Below, one piece after another: positions 40,851 through 53,900 of a DNA stretch of 64,000 bases (position 1 is its first letter; each line of letters opens with the position of its first letter). A program made the position numbers and the translations under genes. The DNA comes from Ananas comosus. Its lineage: Eukaryota > Streptophyta > Magnoliopsida > Poales > Bromeliaceae. The stretch covers positions 22,101 to 86,100 of the forward strand of contig NC_033640.1 in the NCBI RefSeq assembly GCF_001540865.1, read 5' to 3'. The notes below the pieces were generated by a model. It saw only the letters and a program-made list of their open reading frames with translations, was not told where the DNA came from and searched no databases.

Positions 40851-42790
40851 GCAACTTACTCTCTCTCTCTCTATATATATATATAAATAAAAATAATATA
40901 CTCATCAATATAAATTAGTTTTGAAAATTTACAATTTTAAATAAAGAAATTAAAATTGATTAACTCATATAAGGAATCAAAGTTGAAATTTTATAGTTTT
41001 TCTAATAAAGATACTTTAAATGTTAGATAATACCTCTTGGCGGTTGGTACTCGAGACCCAAGTTTGAATACTAGTTGATTCACATTTTTAGCTAAATTTA
41101 TTTTTAAATAAAATAAATGAAGCAGGTAGCGTGCTATCTATCTCTCAAAAAAAAAAAAAAAAATCGTTAATAAAATCTCCATTTTAAGTTTTTCACGACC
41201 CATTTTGAAAAAAGGAAAAGACGAGACAAGTATTACGTATTTGAAAATAGCAGTGAAAAGTACACCGACAAAATTTAAATACCCAGTTGGTGCTATCAAA
41301 TTTATTATTATTATTATTTTAATCAAAATCTATCCAAACGATTTGCACCGACAATAATGTTGCAAGTACTAGTGCTAGTATTAAATTATAGTACAGAAAA
41401 TCAGTTATGGGAGGGGCAGCGACCGACAGTCCGAGAGCCGAGTAGAATTTTTTTTTATAAATAATCTTATTAATTTTTATAATTATAAAAATAAATTTTT
41501 TTAAAAAATAATTATAAAAATAAATTTTTAAATACGATAAATGATTCATTGTATTCAAAATTTCTTATTAGGAATAAAAAAAGAATAAAAATAGTGAATC
41601 ATTCATCATTTTTACCATCATAAAAATATAAAAAAAAGTGAGAAAAAAAGAAAGCAGTGAATAATTTATCGCTTTTAAAAACGATAAATTATTTATCCCT
41701 TTCATAAAATTATATTTATAAATAAAAATTTAATAATTTTATTTTTAGAATAAAATTTTAGAAAAAAACCATTCGCTAAAAATTCCGCTTGAGTAGGTGG
41801 TGGGACAACTGACAACGTGATCTCTTCCCAGCTTTAAAAAATAATAATAATATAATAAATAAATAAATATTATAAGTTATTATAACAACGAAGCTTGTCA
41901 TTGTCATTGTTATTGCCTCCTCCTCCCCTGCCTTCCTCTCATTTTGTATTTTACACATCAAGTCCGTTTCTGTTTCTATTTAAAGAAGCTTGTCCTTGCC
42001 TCCTTCACTGCCTTCTCTCATTTTGTATTCCGTTTCTGTTTCTTGTTGAGGGCGGAGGCGTTGGCTCGGAAAACGTACGGCGTACTTGTGAGCGAGAGTA
42101 GAAGAGAGAGATGGGGGCAGCAGCAGCCGAGCAGCAGCATGTTGGTGAAAAAACTCAAAAATTTTAAAGTTTGAATTTTATTCTTTAAATTATTTATTTA
42201 ATATTTACTATTATTTATTATTTATTATTTATTATTATTTTATTTATTTATTTATTTTCTTTCTTAGTTAGAAAGAAACGAACGAGATATTTTTTTCATT
42301 CCGTTTCTTTCACGGAATCTTGTTTCGTTCATTTCTCGTAACGACAAAGAGCGTGAAATTTTCTTTCCTTTTATGCCATTTTTTTTTCTCTTTGCTCAAA
42401 ACAGAGCAGGTGGAAGGATATCAGATAATTGGTTAATCATAATCTGTTCATCATTTTATCTTCTAATGTTTTTTCTTATCTACTGGGTGTTGAAATAATT
42501 TCCGTCAATCTCCTTCACGATCGTGCTCACAGGAGAAGGAATATCTTGGGATGTTATTTCTGGTTAATCCCGCACGTAAGGACGGTAATACGCTTTAGGG
42601 CAGTACTTCGCACGCTTCCGTATAAGATCATATCTTTATTTGGATATTTGCGTTTATCGTTTGATTTTATTTTTACTACAAATTAGTTAGATTCTAATCA
42701 ACAATCTAAGGCTTAGTTCTCAATCTGATTGTAATTAAAAAATCTAACGCATGCTAATCATTAAAATATATATATATATAGAGCTAGGCT
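40851..42790. other. Intergenic region with a possible 5' gene end
   Basis: AT-rich DNA. A foldback theme (tgaatcattca) occurs at 41,535-41,700. At 41,885-42,055 a CT-rich stretch contains the phrase 'ctctcattttgtatt' and 'ccgtttctgtttct' twice, like a duplicated leader. At 42,110 an ATG after a purine-rich leader opens MGAAAAEQQHV followed by a possible gtgaaa donor. No downstream exon can be recognised before the polarity break, so I do not call a gene. Confidence 0.45.
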
Positions 42791-42985
42791 ACTATACTAT
42801 CGGTAGCACGGAGGGCTCCGTGCTACCAAGTTGTTTTCGATGATGCGGCTTCCAAATTGACGATCGGCTCCGTTAGACTTGATCTACATAATTAAAAGTA
42901 TTTAGAAACTAAATTTCATAATTTTTCGATATCATTTACCTAACAAATAAGTAGTCTAAAATTGAACGGCTGAAAATAAAAATCT
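42791..42985. mobile_element. Foldback MITE, copy 2 (normal polarity)
   Basis: It starts 'gctactatactatcggtagcacggagg' with its own inverted 'ggctccgtgctacc'. It then matches copy 1 in the same orientation: 'ttgttttcgatgatg', 'cgatcggctccgttagac', 'agtatttagaaac-aaatttca'. Its far part 'tttacctaacaaataagtag' matches the complement of text near 63,930. It is the last stretch of the window that I can show to be in normal polarity. Confidence 0.8.
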
Positions 42986-43137
42986 CTTTATTAGAATACA
43001 TGTGTCATTAAACTATAATGTAATGATGTCACTTGATTTTCCGCATTACGTCGTAATCATCATTAGAATTAGTGTATACACTTTAATGATCAATCCGACT
43101 CCATTGGTTATTACGACGTATTACGCTTGGTTTACCC

Positions 43138-44840
43138 AAGAATAGGAATCTTTTGGAAAACTCAATGGGTACTGTGAAGTCGAAGCGTTCCAACTCTACG
43201 AAGTCAGGGAAGTGCGATAATACAAAGTCAAGGGTATCATCGAAGATTTTCCTAGGTTTTAACACGCAAAACTCAAACACAGTGATAGTTCCCATCTACC
43301 CACTATCTAAAGTGCTACGCACACTGTTAGAGGGGGTGGATAACACGTCTGCGAAAGCAGAACGCGATCACATACAAGAGCAAGCACATCGGAGCTAGTA
43401 TCAAGCAGCACGGAAGTGTGTGCAGTTTAGAGCTCGCGACGACGATATCAGGCGTAGGTGGAGGCGTGGTAGGGGTTCACGGAAAGGAGAAACTCATACT
43501 AGCGATCGGTCAACATACACGCCTATTCAAACAACCGTACAAGCTGGGCAGCTTACACCAACAGGAAGAGTTGTACGTACGTGTGCGATGGCTCAACGCC
43601 CTGAGGGCGTACAGGAAAATCCGAGAAAGAGCCTAAACGCAGACTGTCTTGATGGATTGAGAGTTAACCCATTTTCGACGAGGTTCTTGAGAGCTCCGAA
43701 CAGTAGGAACGAGAGTAGGAAGAGGAGTTCCTGGTGATGATGGAGCTGGGAAGACACGAGGTGGAGGAGCGCATCGACATCACGACTTTCCCAAACTAGG
43801 AAGCAGCGCAGGGAAGAGAGGGAATATAACGCTACGAGATGGGGAGAAAACCGGAGAGAACGGAATTCATCGAACGGTACTAGCGAAAACCAAGTGAGCC
43901 AATCACGGATAGAGCAGAACTCCGGACGCTGGAGCTGGACCCGTGGCTACAGGACTTCGTTGTGTAGAACGCGCAGATCGAACAGCAACGCTGCACCTTC
44001 TAGACGGAACTTTATGAGGTCTACTACCGTCTTACAACGGTACCGACGCTGTTGTAGGAGGAGATAGTTCGCTTCGGAGAGAAGGGTGTTTGAGTACCAG
44101 ACTCGAATACGCCTCGTAGCGAAGAAGTGAAAGCAACATTGAAAGAGAACGTCCCGGGCGAGGCAAGAGGCTCCTACACCGGAGGAAGCGCTCACGGACA
44201 CCGAAAAACGAAGAAAGGATGAACCAGACAAACCCAAGGCCGTGTAATAGTTGCGGTTGTCGTAAACTGTTGCTGTACCAAAAAGGGAGCTTGGCCGAGA
44301 CTATGGTTGACAGTACCTGAATACGAAGATTGAGCGTTTTCGAACACAACACGGGCGGAAAGGCGAGTCTCTACCCGTTCAGAAGGAGTGAGAACAATCA
44401 GATGATAAACAGGATTTTGATTCAACGTTCTTTTTCTCTATGAAAACCCCATTACTTTTTAATATATTGAATAACTTTACCTCATGTTATAAAACCTTCA
44501 CACCCCGAACCCTTTCTGGATTCTCAGCAATAAATAGCTGGATAACGGTAATAATGTTTATTTCTAGGTGGTAAATAACAAAGGTCTCTTAGATTTCTTG
44601 ATTCACTGAAAATACAGAGACAGATACCGAGAAGTTAAATGACGGATGTAAATAAGAATCTTTTGATAACTCAACGGGCACTGTGAAGTCGAAAGGTTAC
44701 AACAATTCGAAACCAAGAGTATGCGACACTAGGAAGCCGAGGGTGTCATCGAAGACCTTCCTAGGTTTAACCCGGGAAAACTCAAACACAGTGATAGTTC
44801 CCGTCTGCTCGCTATCTAAAGTGCTACGCGCACTGTAGGA
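43138..44840. mobile_element. Degenerate retroelement-like segment with direct terminal repeats (wrong-polarity block)
   Basis: Text 43,138-43,330 recurs at 44,647-44,835 in the same direction, sharing 'actcaa-gggtactgtgaagtcgaa'-like, 'tcatcgaaga-ttcctaggttt' and 'aactcaaacacagtgatag' phrases. This is about 200 bp at each end of a 1.7-kb segment, as in an LTR element or relic. Read right to left without complementing, a 60-codon open frame at 44,096-43,911 begins MSLWEERLRLIEEDVV. I cannot match it to gag or pol with certainty. A second repeated pair, 42,990-43,090 and 45,150-45,250, flanks the segment in the same direction. Confidence 0.45.
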
Positions 44841-45249
44841 CATGAGAAAACATATGTTTTCAGAAACAAGAGTATTGAGCAAATGTTACTATCTCTCAAA
44901 CTAAGTTACTAGATATGACAATTTGTACGAGATCACAAAACTTAACAGATCTTTGGTTTGAAGTACTAAAAAGTTCTAATAAGAGTTCAGATAATTCACT
45001 TATATTTTACGTATGAGTTTTAGTTTGTTGAAAGATTATCATCTTCTAACCCAAAAAGCTAAGTAATAGCCTCAATAACTAAACCTAGATCTCTCACTTA
45101 TCTCTTTATATATATATATATATATATATATATTCTACTTGGCTTGTTTTATTAAATATATGTGACATTAGACTATAACGTATATACGTCACTTGGTTTG
45201 CTGCATTACATCGTAGTCATTATTAAACTTAGCATCTACGCTTTAATGA

Positions 45250-46163
45250 AGAGTGTGGGGCTCCGGGAAAGACATTTTGGAAAAATCTTGTTCCACGTTA
45301 AACTTCGGGTCTCAATCAACTTTTGCGAATAAAAGAGAAAAATTTAAATCGGAACGGATGCCCTGCTTGTCTGGGCGGTGTTTGTATCCCTAAAGAGACA
45401 GGTGTACCTATCTCAGAGAGGATATAAACGTACTATATGGTTGGATTATGTTATAGTGTTGGTAGTTAGAGATGAATGTGTTTGGTAGTTAGGCATAGTA
45501 TGTGGTACGTACTCGTACGTTCTAAGAGTATGTCAATGCGCTAGGAATCGTCTCTACTACGCACGTAAGTATGTCGATGCGTTAGGAAGCGTTTCTACTA
45601 CGTTTACGTGTTTGTTGTTAGTTTCTTTAAGAAGATAGTAAACTTTCATAAAGAGTGGGGCTTGGAAACAAAATTTTAGATCTTAATACTATTTTGGTTT
45701 TTTAAAAACTTTTAGTAAAGGGCTTGTCTTTGAGTCGGAGAACTTTTGGTTGATGGTACTCCCTATACTTTGGTAAAAACGGTATTTTAGTATTTGGTAA
45801 CGTTATTAAAGATTTATCTTTAAATATTAGAATAATTTGGTTCATCGTTCGTAGGTTAAAATGACTTGGTGGTGTCAGATTCAATTGGTTTCAATTGTAT
45901 TCTCAATTCTATTGTTCTATTGGCATCGTCTTTTAATTCATCAAGTAACCTGGTGATTTTGGGAGATCATTATAGCTTCGGAACGTGGTACGGTACTGGT
46001 TGGAGTGGGGGCTATGGTGGACATTTTTATCACCCCACTCTTTGGTTGAATTCTATAAGGTCACTGATGCTGTTTCGGTACTTCCGTTTCGGCATTAGTA
46101 GCCTTAGACTCCTATCAGTTCTCTCTCTATATACAAGTCGATCTTACTTTTCGGATATCACCG

Positions 46164-46215
<52 letters not shown>

Positions 46216-47815
46216 AATATTTTCGCACTCAAAACTTAAAAAAGGAGAAAGGGTTTTATGGCCAGGGATAATTATATTAAGGTTAGTATATGATTATTAT
46301 AGTAAGTAAGTTGAAATTACCTTATTTAGTGTCAGTATGTTAAAAATAAAATAAAAATTTAATAGTATTTTATATAATTAAGAATCAATAATCTAGATTA
46401 GGTTACTGACTGCTTAATTCATAGACAGTGAAAAAAATGGATTTAACGGGAGTTTATCATGCATAGTTTAAAATGAAAAATATACGTACAGTATAGAAGA
46501 TTATTGGCGGTGGATGTATTATAGTATAAAATATTGTTTATTATAAGCGTAAAGAATTATAAAATAAAGAGTGTGTTTTATAGGCGGTGGATATATTATA
46601 GACTAGTGTATTATGGAAGGCGTATATATTATAAATTAGTATAAAAAATTTTCCACTTATATATTTTTAATAGAATTAAAATGGATAATTATAAACTTTA
46701 TACTCTATAAAAAAGTTATTTTATATTGTATATTTAAATGTTAAATTTTAAAATTTAAACATCTATTTATACTAAGTGTTTAACTATAACTAAACTCTAT
46801 TAATAATTTTATTAACAACTATGTCTGTTTGGAAAAAAATCAGCCTTTTTTATAACGTAAAGTAAACGCTCTTATCTTTCTTTAAATATGAATAGGTTTA
46901 AAAACAGTTGACTTCCTATAAACGACATTTTATAAAAAGTGTTCGCGGGGTATTTTATTATAAGGTATGAATATTTTTTTTGTTTTTAGAGATACGTTGT
47001 TTGTAACTTTTATAAAACATAGATGATAGAGAGTTAATCGATTAATTTTTTTTTCCAAACTTTTTATTTTACTAAATTTATTCGAATAGTTTAGTTGAAA
47101 TTTAAAATTTAAACCAAGTATTAAAGTTTACACTTAATTATAAAATTAAATTTTAAACTTTAATTAATTTTAAAATTATAAAACCCACACATTTGTCATA
47201 AAGTTTAACTTTTATTAATTAATTAAACTTTTATATAGTTAAAACTTTTTATCTACCCTACTATTTATTTAATTACAGAAATTATTAATAAATATAACTT
47301 TAATTCCTAAGTTTTAATTAAAGTTTTAAATTCAAAATAAGTATTTAAATTTAGACTTAAATAATTAAATTTTAAATCTTAATGAAGTTTAAAATTTTAA
47401 ACCTATGTGTAATTTTTTTTTAATTACAATCTTTTTTTGATTGACTATTTATTTAAATATGGTGGTTATTAATGAATTTAAATTTTATAATTATATTTAA
47501 ATTAAATTAATTTACAATGCACGTAACGTGCACGTGATATTGATCATATATATATATATATATCATTTAGTATACTTAACAGATTAAATTAAAAAAATTA
47601 AAATAGTTATTTTACAACATCTTGCACATTTCATTTATATCAATCAAATATACCTATCCACATTTACATACTAACAAGGAAAACCGTTCAACAGGCCACA
47701 TCATGACACCATCAACGCTTAAATCGATGTTTACGGTGAATGAGAGACACAGCCTCGGAAGAACATACTAGGCAAACGAACAGTGACAAAATAACGGGCG
47801 GTGAACAAACACCTT
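45250..47815. other. AT-rich intergenic DNA (wrong-polarity block)
   Basis: Sequence upstream of the BIOF start after polarity correction. It includes (TA)n at 46,168-46,211 and long AT-rich stretches. Short open frames in any reading have no recognisable protein. The last ~100 bp before 47,816 are the expected promoter and leader of BIOF. Confidence 0.6.
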
Positions 47816-50800
47816 TACCGCGTCACCCTAGCGACCCAGCTTCGGCGAATGAGCTTCAACCGAAGCTGCGCCGACATAGCTTCGCTGGAGGCTGGGAAGA
47901 GCAATGTACGTAATTGCGGCCGACTCCAACTGCGCAAGCTACCGGGCCCGGGTACCCTGGCATACCGCCAGCTCCAGTCTTAGCTGCTTCGGTGGAATGC
48001 CGTTACCGAGCGGCTTGAGGGCTCGTCGCCAATCGGGAAGGGCACTTTGTGTTTGTGAGGTTTTGACAACGGCACTAGCACAGCATATCCTGTGGAAGCG
48101 TAGGGAATGCACAACTCAAACATGAGTTGTATCATGAGTCGGGAAAGAAACGTGCGATGAACCGTATGAAGAAAATACGAAGCGGTTGTGAATTGTACTA
48201 CCAGCCATGAGGCATCTCATACCCCCAAGTTCATGAGAAAATGCCAAGATGGCATAGTACGAGTGAATAGTAGAAAAGGCACTATTTAAAAATCATACCT
48301 TAGATCGGCAATGATTATACTCTGTTTATGCTTGCTCAGCCTATGAAGCAACCTACTCTTTTATATCTTTTGAATGATACGTTAATGGGATAAACACGGG
48401 ATTATAAAAGTCTATAATGTCATACGCTCAACACGACTTGTGACCAAAAAGAAGCTGATGAAACTGATCTATTACTCCGCTAACCGCTCCTTCTCTTTTA
48501 GTCGCCTTTATACGAAGAAAAGAGCCCCTTACTAATGAACCCAAACTGGAGAGTGGGCCGACAGGCATTCCGGCGACGCTTCCATTTTTAAAAAGCAACT
48601 CATAAGCGCATATTAACAAAGTAGAGAGGACAAAAGACTTGGTAAAACGCAGATAAAAATCCGGCGAGCTTTAATGCCATACCCAGGCTCTCCGAGAGGA
48701 GACCAAACACCGGTTTGTCTAATAGTGTGAGACGAACTTCGAAGTAACCGCCTAAACTCATTTTTTCTCCATCGAAAAGTGGGAACCAATATACATTGAA
48801 ACGAGACACTATAAGGCTTTAATCACTTTCCTCAGCCTTACACTCCACACTGGTAAATGTCATACATGTCATCAATTCTCTATGGACTTCATATAGAGAG
48901 AAAGGCTCTTGTAATTTGTTAAAAGGTCATGGGTTCGAAGACAACTTCTAATGTACATGGAAATAGAAATCTTTTAAAGTTAAAATATACTATAAAGTCG
49001 TTGGAACGCCTCTCTTCTCTTACGTACTAAAATGAGTAGACACCAAGAGATATTTACTGGTATTAAAGAATTAACATTGGTTTCCTCCGGCGAAAATTCA
49101 CATCCATTATTATTCTCTTCGTATTTACTACAACTACCGTTCCATCGACAAGATAGCTTGTCAACGAACGTAAATTAAATAAACCAAAGACACCTTTCTT
49201 AAAAGTAAATACAACGAAAAGAAACAAAACAATAAAAAGGTAGGTTCAGTATCATTGACTTACAACTAATAAGTCCTTACACAAGAAACGGGATGACCAA
49301 AAAGACGGTTGTACAGGAAGTAGAGACGTAATCCTTCATAATCGAGGGAAAACCGAGAATCTTCCTACGGCAGACTATTGCTGTTTTATCGTTATAAGAG
49401 TCTGCGAGAGTTGGTACGTAGTTATTAACTACCCTAGGCGCAGCGACTCGCAGTTGTTCTTCACGTTGAAAAATAAATATCGGTGGCACTGTACTCGGTA
49501 GAGCTAAGGTAAGACATACACAAAATGATCAATCGGGCATTAGAAGTAATTATTAGTTACAACAAGAAGTACTAACGTATCGATACAATATGGCGTCTAG
49601 TGTAACAGGCTACCTTTTCTTCCAACAGTAGTGGCTGTCCATTCAACACGGCCGATGTCTATTAGTCCCACTTCTATCCCGAATAGGTCTCTATATTATG
49701 TCACCAAATTTTAATAGAGACGACGTACCGCCGGACATTTTAAGAATTAGGAGGTCAAAGAGCTTCGTGCATTGAATACGAATGATGCTTAAACAACACG
49801 TCGGATAAGTCGTACCTACCTCAGAAACGAGGTTACGGGCTTGAACAACGGGAAGCATTCTTCGTACCCAAAGAAAACCATTAACTACTACATTCAGATC
49901 GGAGATGATAATAAAAGAAAAAAAACCGAGGGGATTAGAGGAATACACGTTAGTTTATCTTCACTAACGCATATAGACTTTCTTCGAAGAAGTCCGAGTG
50001 CCTTGTGATCAAACACCACTCTTACCGCCACCACAACGCCTTGAGAAACTTACAGTTTTACTTCAGCTGTATACGTATCCATCAAACTCGTTTCGACAAC
50101 CAACGGAGCCACCTAAGTAGCGCACGTCCATGTTCAAAAAAAAAAAAAAAAAAAAAAAAAACCCCCCCCCCCCCCACAGGAAGTTCTTCATTAGTTCATG
50201 CTCTTGAGATATAACGACTTTGTAGTTTCATAAACAAAGTTTCCTAACATTTTTATAACGCGTCTATGGTATGTAGGAAACATTTTAACCGTAGTATTTA
50301 TTTTAGACAAAAGACAACTAAACACGAAGTTATTCGTGCAAAGAAAAATATATATTTATAAAGGTTAGATCTAACAAGGATTACACGATGAAAAGTACAA
50401 CTTGAACGGCTTGTCGTTCTATACCTTCGTCGATTATGATGGTTCCCCCGCGTACATACATATAAGTTGCCAATAGGGTCACGGGGAACGACGACGACGT
50501 ATACCATAAACGACGTACGAATTGTGTAAGAGTAAATACGTGCTTAAGCAAACACTTTTAAAAGACAGCAGCAGAGGAAGATACGTCTATGGGAGGACAA
50601 TTCTAGGTTGGTTTTCTACAAAGTGAACGATCTTATTAATGATTAGAGAAATAGAAATGGACGACCATTCAAAAATCGACTCCTAGACATTGAGCCACTG
50701 GAGAGTTCTTGACAACCCGAGAGGACGACACATAACTATTTGTTATTGATCACGGTATATCCTCCTGATTTACTTACGTAGAGAAACGTTAGTATATTAA

Positions 50801-51354
50801 CATACATACTTCTGTGTGACACAATTTAACGTCGAAGAGAGTAACACCGTTCTTTCCTTTTTACCGCGTCCAGCCGTGAAACCTCGGCTCACGTTCTTAA
50901 GTTGAGAAATTGGGTTGTATTACGTTCATCAGGATATTAAAGAGACCATGATCCCTCACTTCGTCGTCGTTATTCCCGACGCTCCAAAAAGAAGATAGGA
51001 ATTGGAAGTAAAGGAAGAGGCATTTCGAATAGTAGATTCGAAGTACGCTCACTCTAGAGCAACAACAGCATTTAGTCCGTATACGACTCAAGACCAAAAG
51101 TACACTAACGTTAGTCTGGTGGAGTTCAAGGAGGTTTGAGTACGTCCATTGAGCTTAAGAGGTAGGCTACAAAAAGAGAATTACTTCAACTTACAAGCTT
51201 TGAAGATGGCATTAAATACTAGACGACGTCCAATGCCCAATCAGAGTCGCGAAGAGTAAGCAGTCGCCTATAACTTTCCGAATAACGACGTAATAGGAGG
51301 ACATAATTTAAGGGCGAAAAGCCGTTGTTACTGGCACGTCAAAGCTTCGAGATT
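47816..51354. CDS. BIOF: KAPA synthase (8-amino-7-oxononanoate synthase), biotin synthesis; readable only after complementing
   Basis: Read left to right on the base-by-base complement. The enzyme is PLP-dependent and condenses pimeloyl-CoA/thioester with alanine, the first committed biotin step; in plants it is peroxisomal or cytosolic. Eleven exons: 47,816-48,029; 48,470-48,582; 48,662-48,769; 49,276-49,514; 49,598-49,639; 49,803-49,890; 49,995-50,128; 50,416-50,504; 50,834-50,984; 51,078-51,146; 51,231-51,354. They sum to 456 codons plus stop, all introns GT-AG. Motifs: FSGNDYLGLTSHP, NYGMGPRGSPLVCG, CPTGFSANM, IFSDALNHASIIDG, FSMDGVFAPMPELVALRKKHG, VIDDAHGTLVCGENGGG, and GSLSKAVGCLGGF with the PLP lysine at about 301. 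C-terminal motifs are STVIPVPLAAAAY, RPPQVPPNSCRLRVSLSA and a final SKL, a classical PTS1 signal. That all these align after complementing is strong proof of the polarity error. Confidence 0.93.
50129..50415. repeat. BIOF intron 7 with homopolymer pair
   Basis: The printed text has an A run (about 50,135-50,160) directly followed by a C run (about 50,162-50,175); complemented these are T then G runs. Such tracts are a common site of sequencing and assembly error. The flanking exons join in frame. Confidence 0.8.
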
Positions 51355-51869
51355 GAATACTTTCATGAAAGCAGCGGAGGTTCCTTCGGCAACTTACGTG
51401 TTGAGAAAAGTTTATGGAAGTACCCAATAATATTATAGGCCTCAACATGTTATTCCGACAATAAACTCGGTTAAGCCTCAACAGGTTATTCCGACAATAA
51501 ACTCGGTTAAACACAGAGTTAATACAAATAACCTAAGACTCATCAGTAAACTAAACAAAATCTGTAAACCTCTAACTAAAATAAAGTTAACTTTACACTC
51601 TAAACCCAAGTGGAAGGTATAGTCATTGGGTTTTAATATGATGTATGCATCATCTTAAGCCGAGTCTACATTCCACGTGATTGTTTAATTACTTGGTAAT
51701 AATGTTGTTGCTCTACTCGATTAGTAGTCAAGACTATTCGAGAAGTTTAGAAATACAAGAGTTGTGAGAGCCTCTATGTCAAACAAAGTTACTAAGATAG
51801 GCAGTTAATGTTGTTGTTTCCTGTGTTGTATACATTGTTTGTACATCGCTAAAAAAGAGAAACATTCAA
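51355..51869. other. Short intergenic region between convergent BIOF and RRM-like genes (wrong-polarity block)
   Basis: It holds the 3' ends of two convergent genes. A 35-bp tandem duplication lies at about 51,441-51,512 (shared 'gttattccgacaataaactc'). Nothing else seen. Confidence 0.7.
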
Positions 51870-53442
51870 AATCGACATCGCTCCCTGCATGTAGGCCCGG
51901 GTCTCCACGAAAGGAAACTAGTGCTTGAACCGCCAGGCGACCGGCAACTCGTGGTGGCGCTGGTAGCTTCGCGAGCATTTGTGGTTGGCGGGCATGTAGC
52001 CGCCGACGGGGCCGCCACGAGAGAGATAGTAGTGGTGGAGGTGCGTACCGGGTATAGAGGATGGTATACATATCAGGTATATATGTACCTTATGTTGTTC
52101 TAAACTCTTAAATAATGTACGTGAACTTAACCGTATAATACTCGGTACGTGGATCACTAGATGGTAAATTTTGTTTAATATCTAAAAAATTTTTTTAAGT
52201 TTGTTTAGTTGAAGTATTTAAACATTTTTTAGCCACGGACATGGTGTGGGTAGAGTATTAATAGAATAGAGTACGAAATTAGAGGCACTTAATTACTCAA
52301 CGTATAAAAGGCATTACTGAAAATGTCAACTTTATTTAACCTATCAACCTGGTTTTCAGTTTTTTTGAGAGAAAAAATGACACAAAATTCAGCTCATATA
52401 TATAGCTGTACGTATGAGCATTTACTAATCGTACCCATCGCGTCGCAAGTTTAGCAATGTAGTAAATGAACCGTACTTCTAATTTACCCCTTATTAAATT
52501 AATATATCGAGGAATTTTGGTGCTCTAGGCAGCAAATAAAGTGAAATTTTAGACTTGTCTATTGCTTGTGCATCTCACATGCCAGATGATAGTTCAGGAA
52601 TCAGTTTACACGAGCTGTGATAGTCAGTAAATGCACGGGTATTTACGCGTACGTGCAAGTAAAAGAAAATTTGGTGCGTATTTTTACATTCATACAACAA
52701 CACTTAATATACAGCGTACTAGTCTACGTCTTTTATTAAAGGGGCCCTCAATAAACACACGTTTTTTAAGATGATGAGTGCTTAATTTCTTGAGCCGATA
52801 TAGGAGAGATGACTATCCTATAGGGGACCTCTTCCACTACTTGTACCTGGAGACTAGGAGGCCGCTCACCAAGTTGGGGCCTCGGGTGCCGGAGCGGTAG
52901 CCCAAGTTGTGGCTGTTGGCGCTGGGCTAACCCCAGCTCGAGCAGGGGAGGGGCTTGGGCGAGCTGTAGCGCACGTGCAATAGGCCTGCGAGACGTAGGG
53001 AGCGGTGGGAGAGGTAGTCGAGCAGTAGCTTCTAATGGAGCGTGTGTAACAGCTTCTTCATCGCGTGGGGGCGCCGGCGGAGCGAGAACACCATAAGCTT
53101 CTTGGCGTTCAGGTGCCCGAGGCTATACTCCCTCAACCACCTGCCATCGACCAGCAGCTGAACACGCCCCAGCTAGCCCGCCGGCCTCTCCGCCGACTCC
53201 GTGCGGGTCCGGAGTCGCTCCTTCGCCGCCTGCTGCAGCAGCAGCGCCATCCGGCTGTGCACGGCCTACTTGAGCACCACCGGCTACCTGAGCTTGGTCT
53301 CGGTGTCGCGGTACTGGGTAAACTAGGCCAGGACCAGGACGGGGTCGACGTGGTGGTCCGCCACCTTTTTCAGGGAGAGGACGAACACCTTCTCGAATTC
53401 TAGCTCCCCCGAATCCAACCCAGATTGGTACCGGCACATGTA
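51870..53442. CDS. RRM-like plant protein, copy A; readable only right to left
   Basis: Read right to left in the printed bases, without complementing. Two exons, 53,442-52,781 and 52,059-51,870, joined by a GT-AG intron (gtgagt donor); 283 codons plus stop. The N-terminal half is helical, with KQERDFFHRLVVQLGQ, a WVMALWLWFESIG motif and SEPVDLRFFEYH. The middle is variable. The C-terminal ~85 residues form an RNA-recognition-motif-like domain: RSMFITFSRGYPISREDI (strand 1 and helix), RYGPCVEVVMIERAPPGQPP, MYGRLVFTSASM, and a final GKHLWARMYVPRYS. This architecture matches a plant-specific family often annotated as RRM proteins; its function is not known to me. The second exon is 190 nt, exactly as in copy B. 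A CT microsatellite (53,461-53,513) begins 18 bp before the start codon. Confidence 0.85.
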
Positions 53443-53454
53443 CACGCGCATCAA

Positions 53455-53498
<44 letters not shown>

Positions 53499-53754
53499 TC
53501 TCTCTCTCTCAATATCACAAATAAATAAATAAATACATGATCTAAACATGAGTCGTTTACGTCACCCGAAGCTTGCAATTATGAACGGTAAAACCCCTTC
53601 ACTTAGGTTCTCCTACCTACGAACCAGGGTTTGTTCAACCGCGGGCGCGTGTGCACAGCGGTAGGCTAACCACAACGTACCGGTGGAGGGTACGTTGGGG
53701 GGCCCTTTTCCGCGCCTCGTGCTTGAAGTTTCGCGACCGGGGTTCGCAGCGTAG

Positions 53755-53803
<49 letters not shown>

Positions 53804-53900
53804 GTGCATGGTTTCGCAGGGCGCTGCGTGATGTTTATGTTGCGGCTGGGTTTGGGGTAAACGCGGTAATTTTGTTCAATGCATGCCATGGAAATGTTGT
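53443..53900. promoter_or_regulatory. Shared bidirectional promoter region of the RRM-like pair (wrong-polarity block)
   Basis: 458 bp separate the start codons of the two divergent paralogues. A (TC)n tract lies near each gene (53,461-53,513 and 53,759-53,802), pyrimidine-rich in the transcribed sense for copy A and GA-rich for copy B. Paired microsatellites in leaders suggest the two halves may derive from an inverted duplication. No TATA box can be assigned with confidence. Confidence 0.5.
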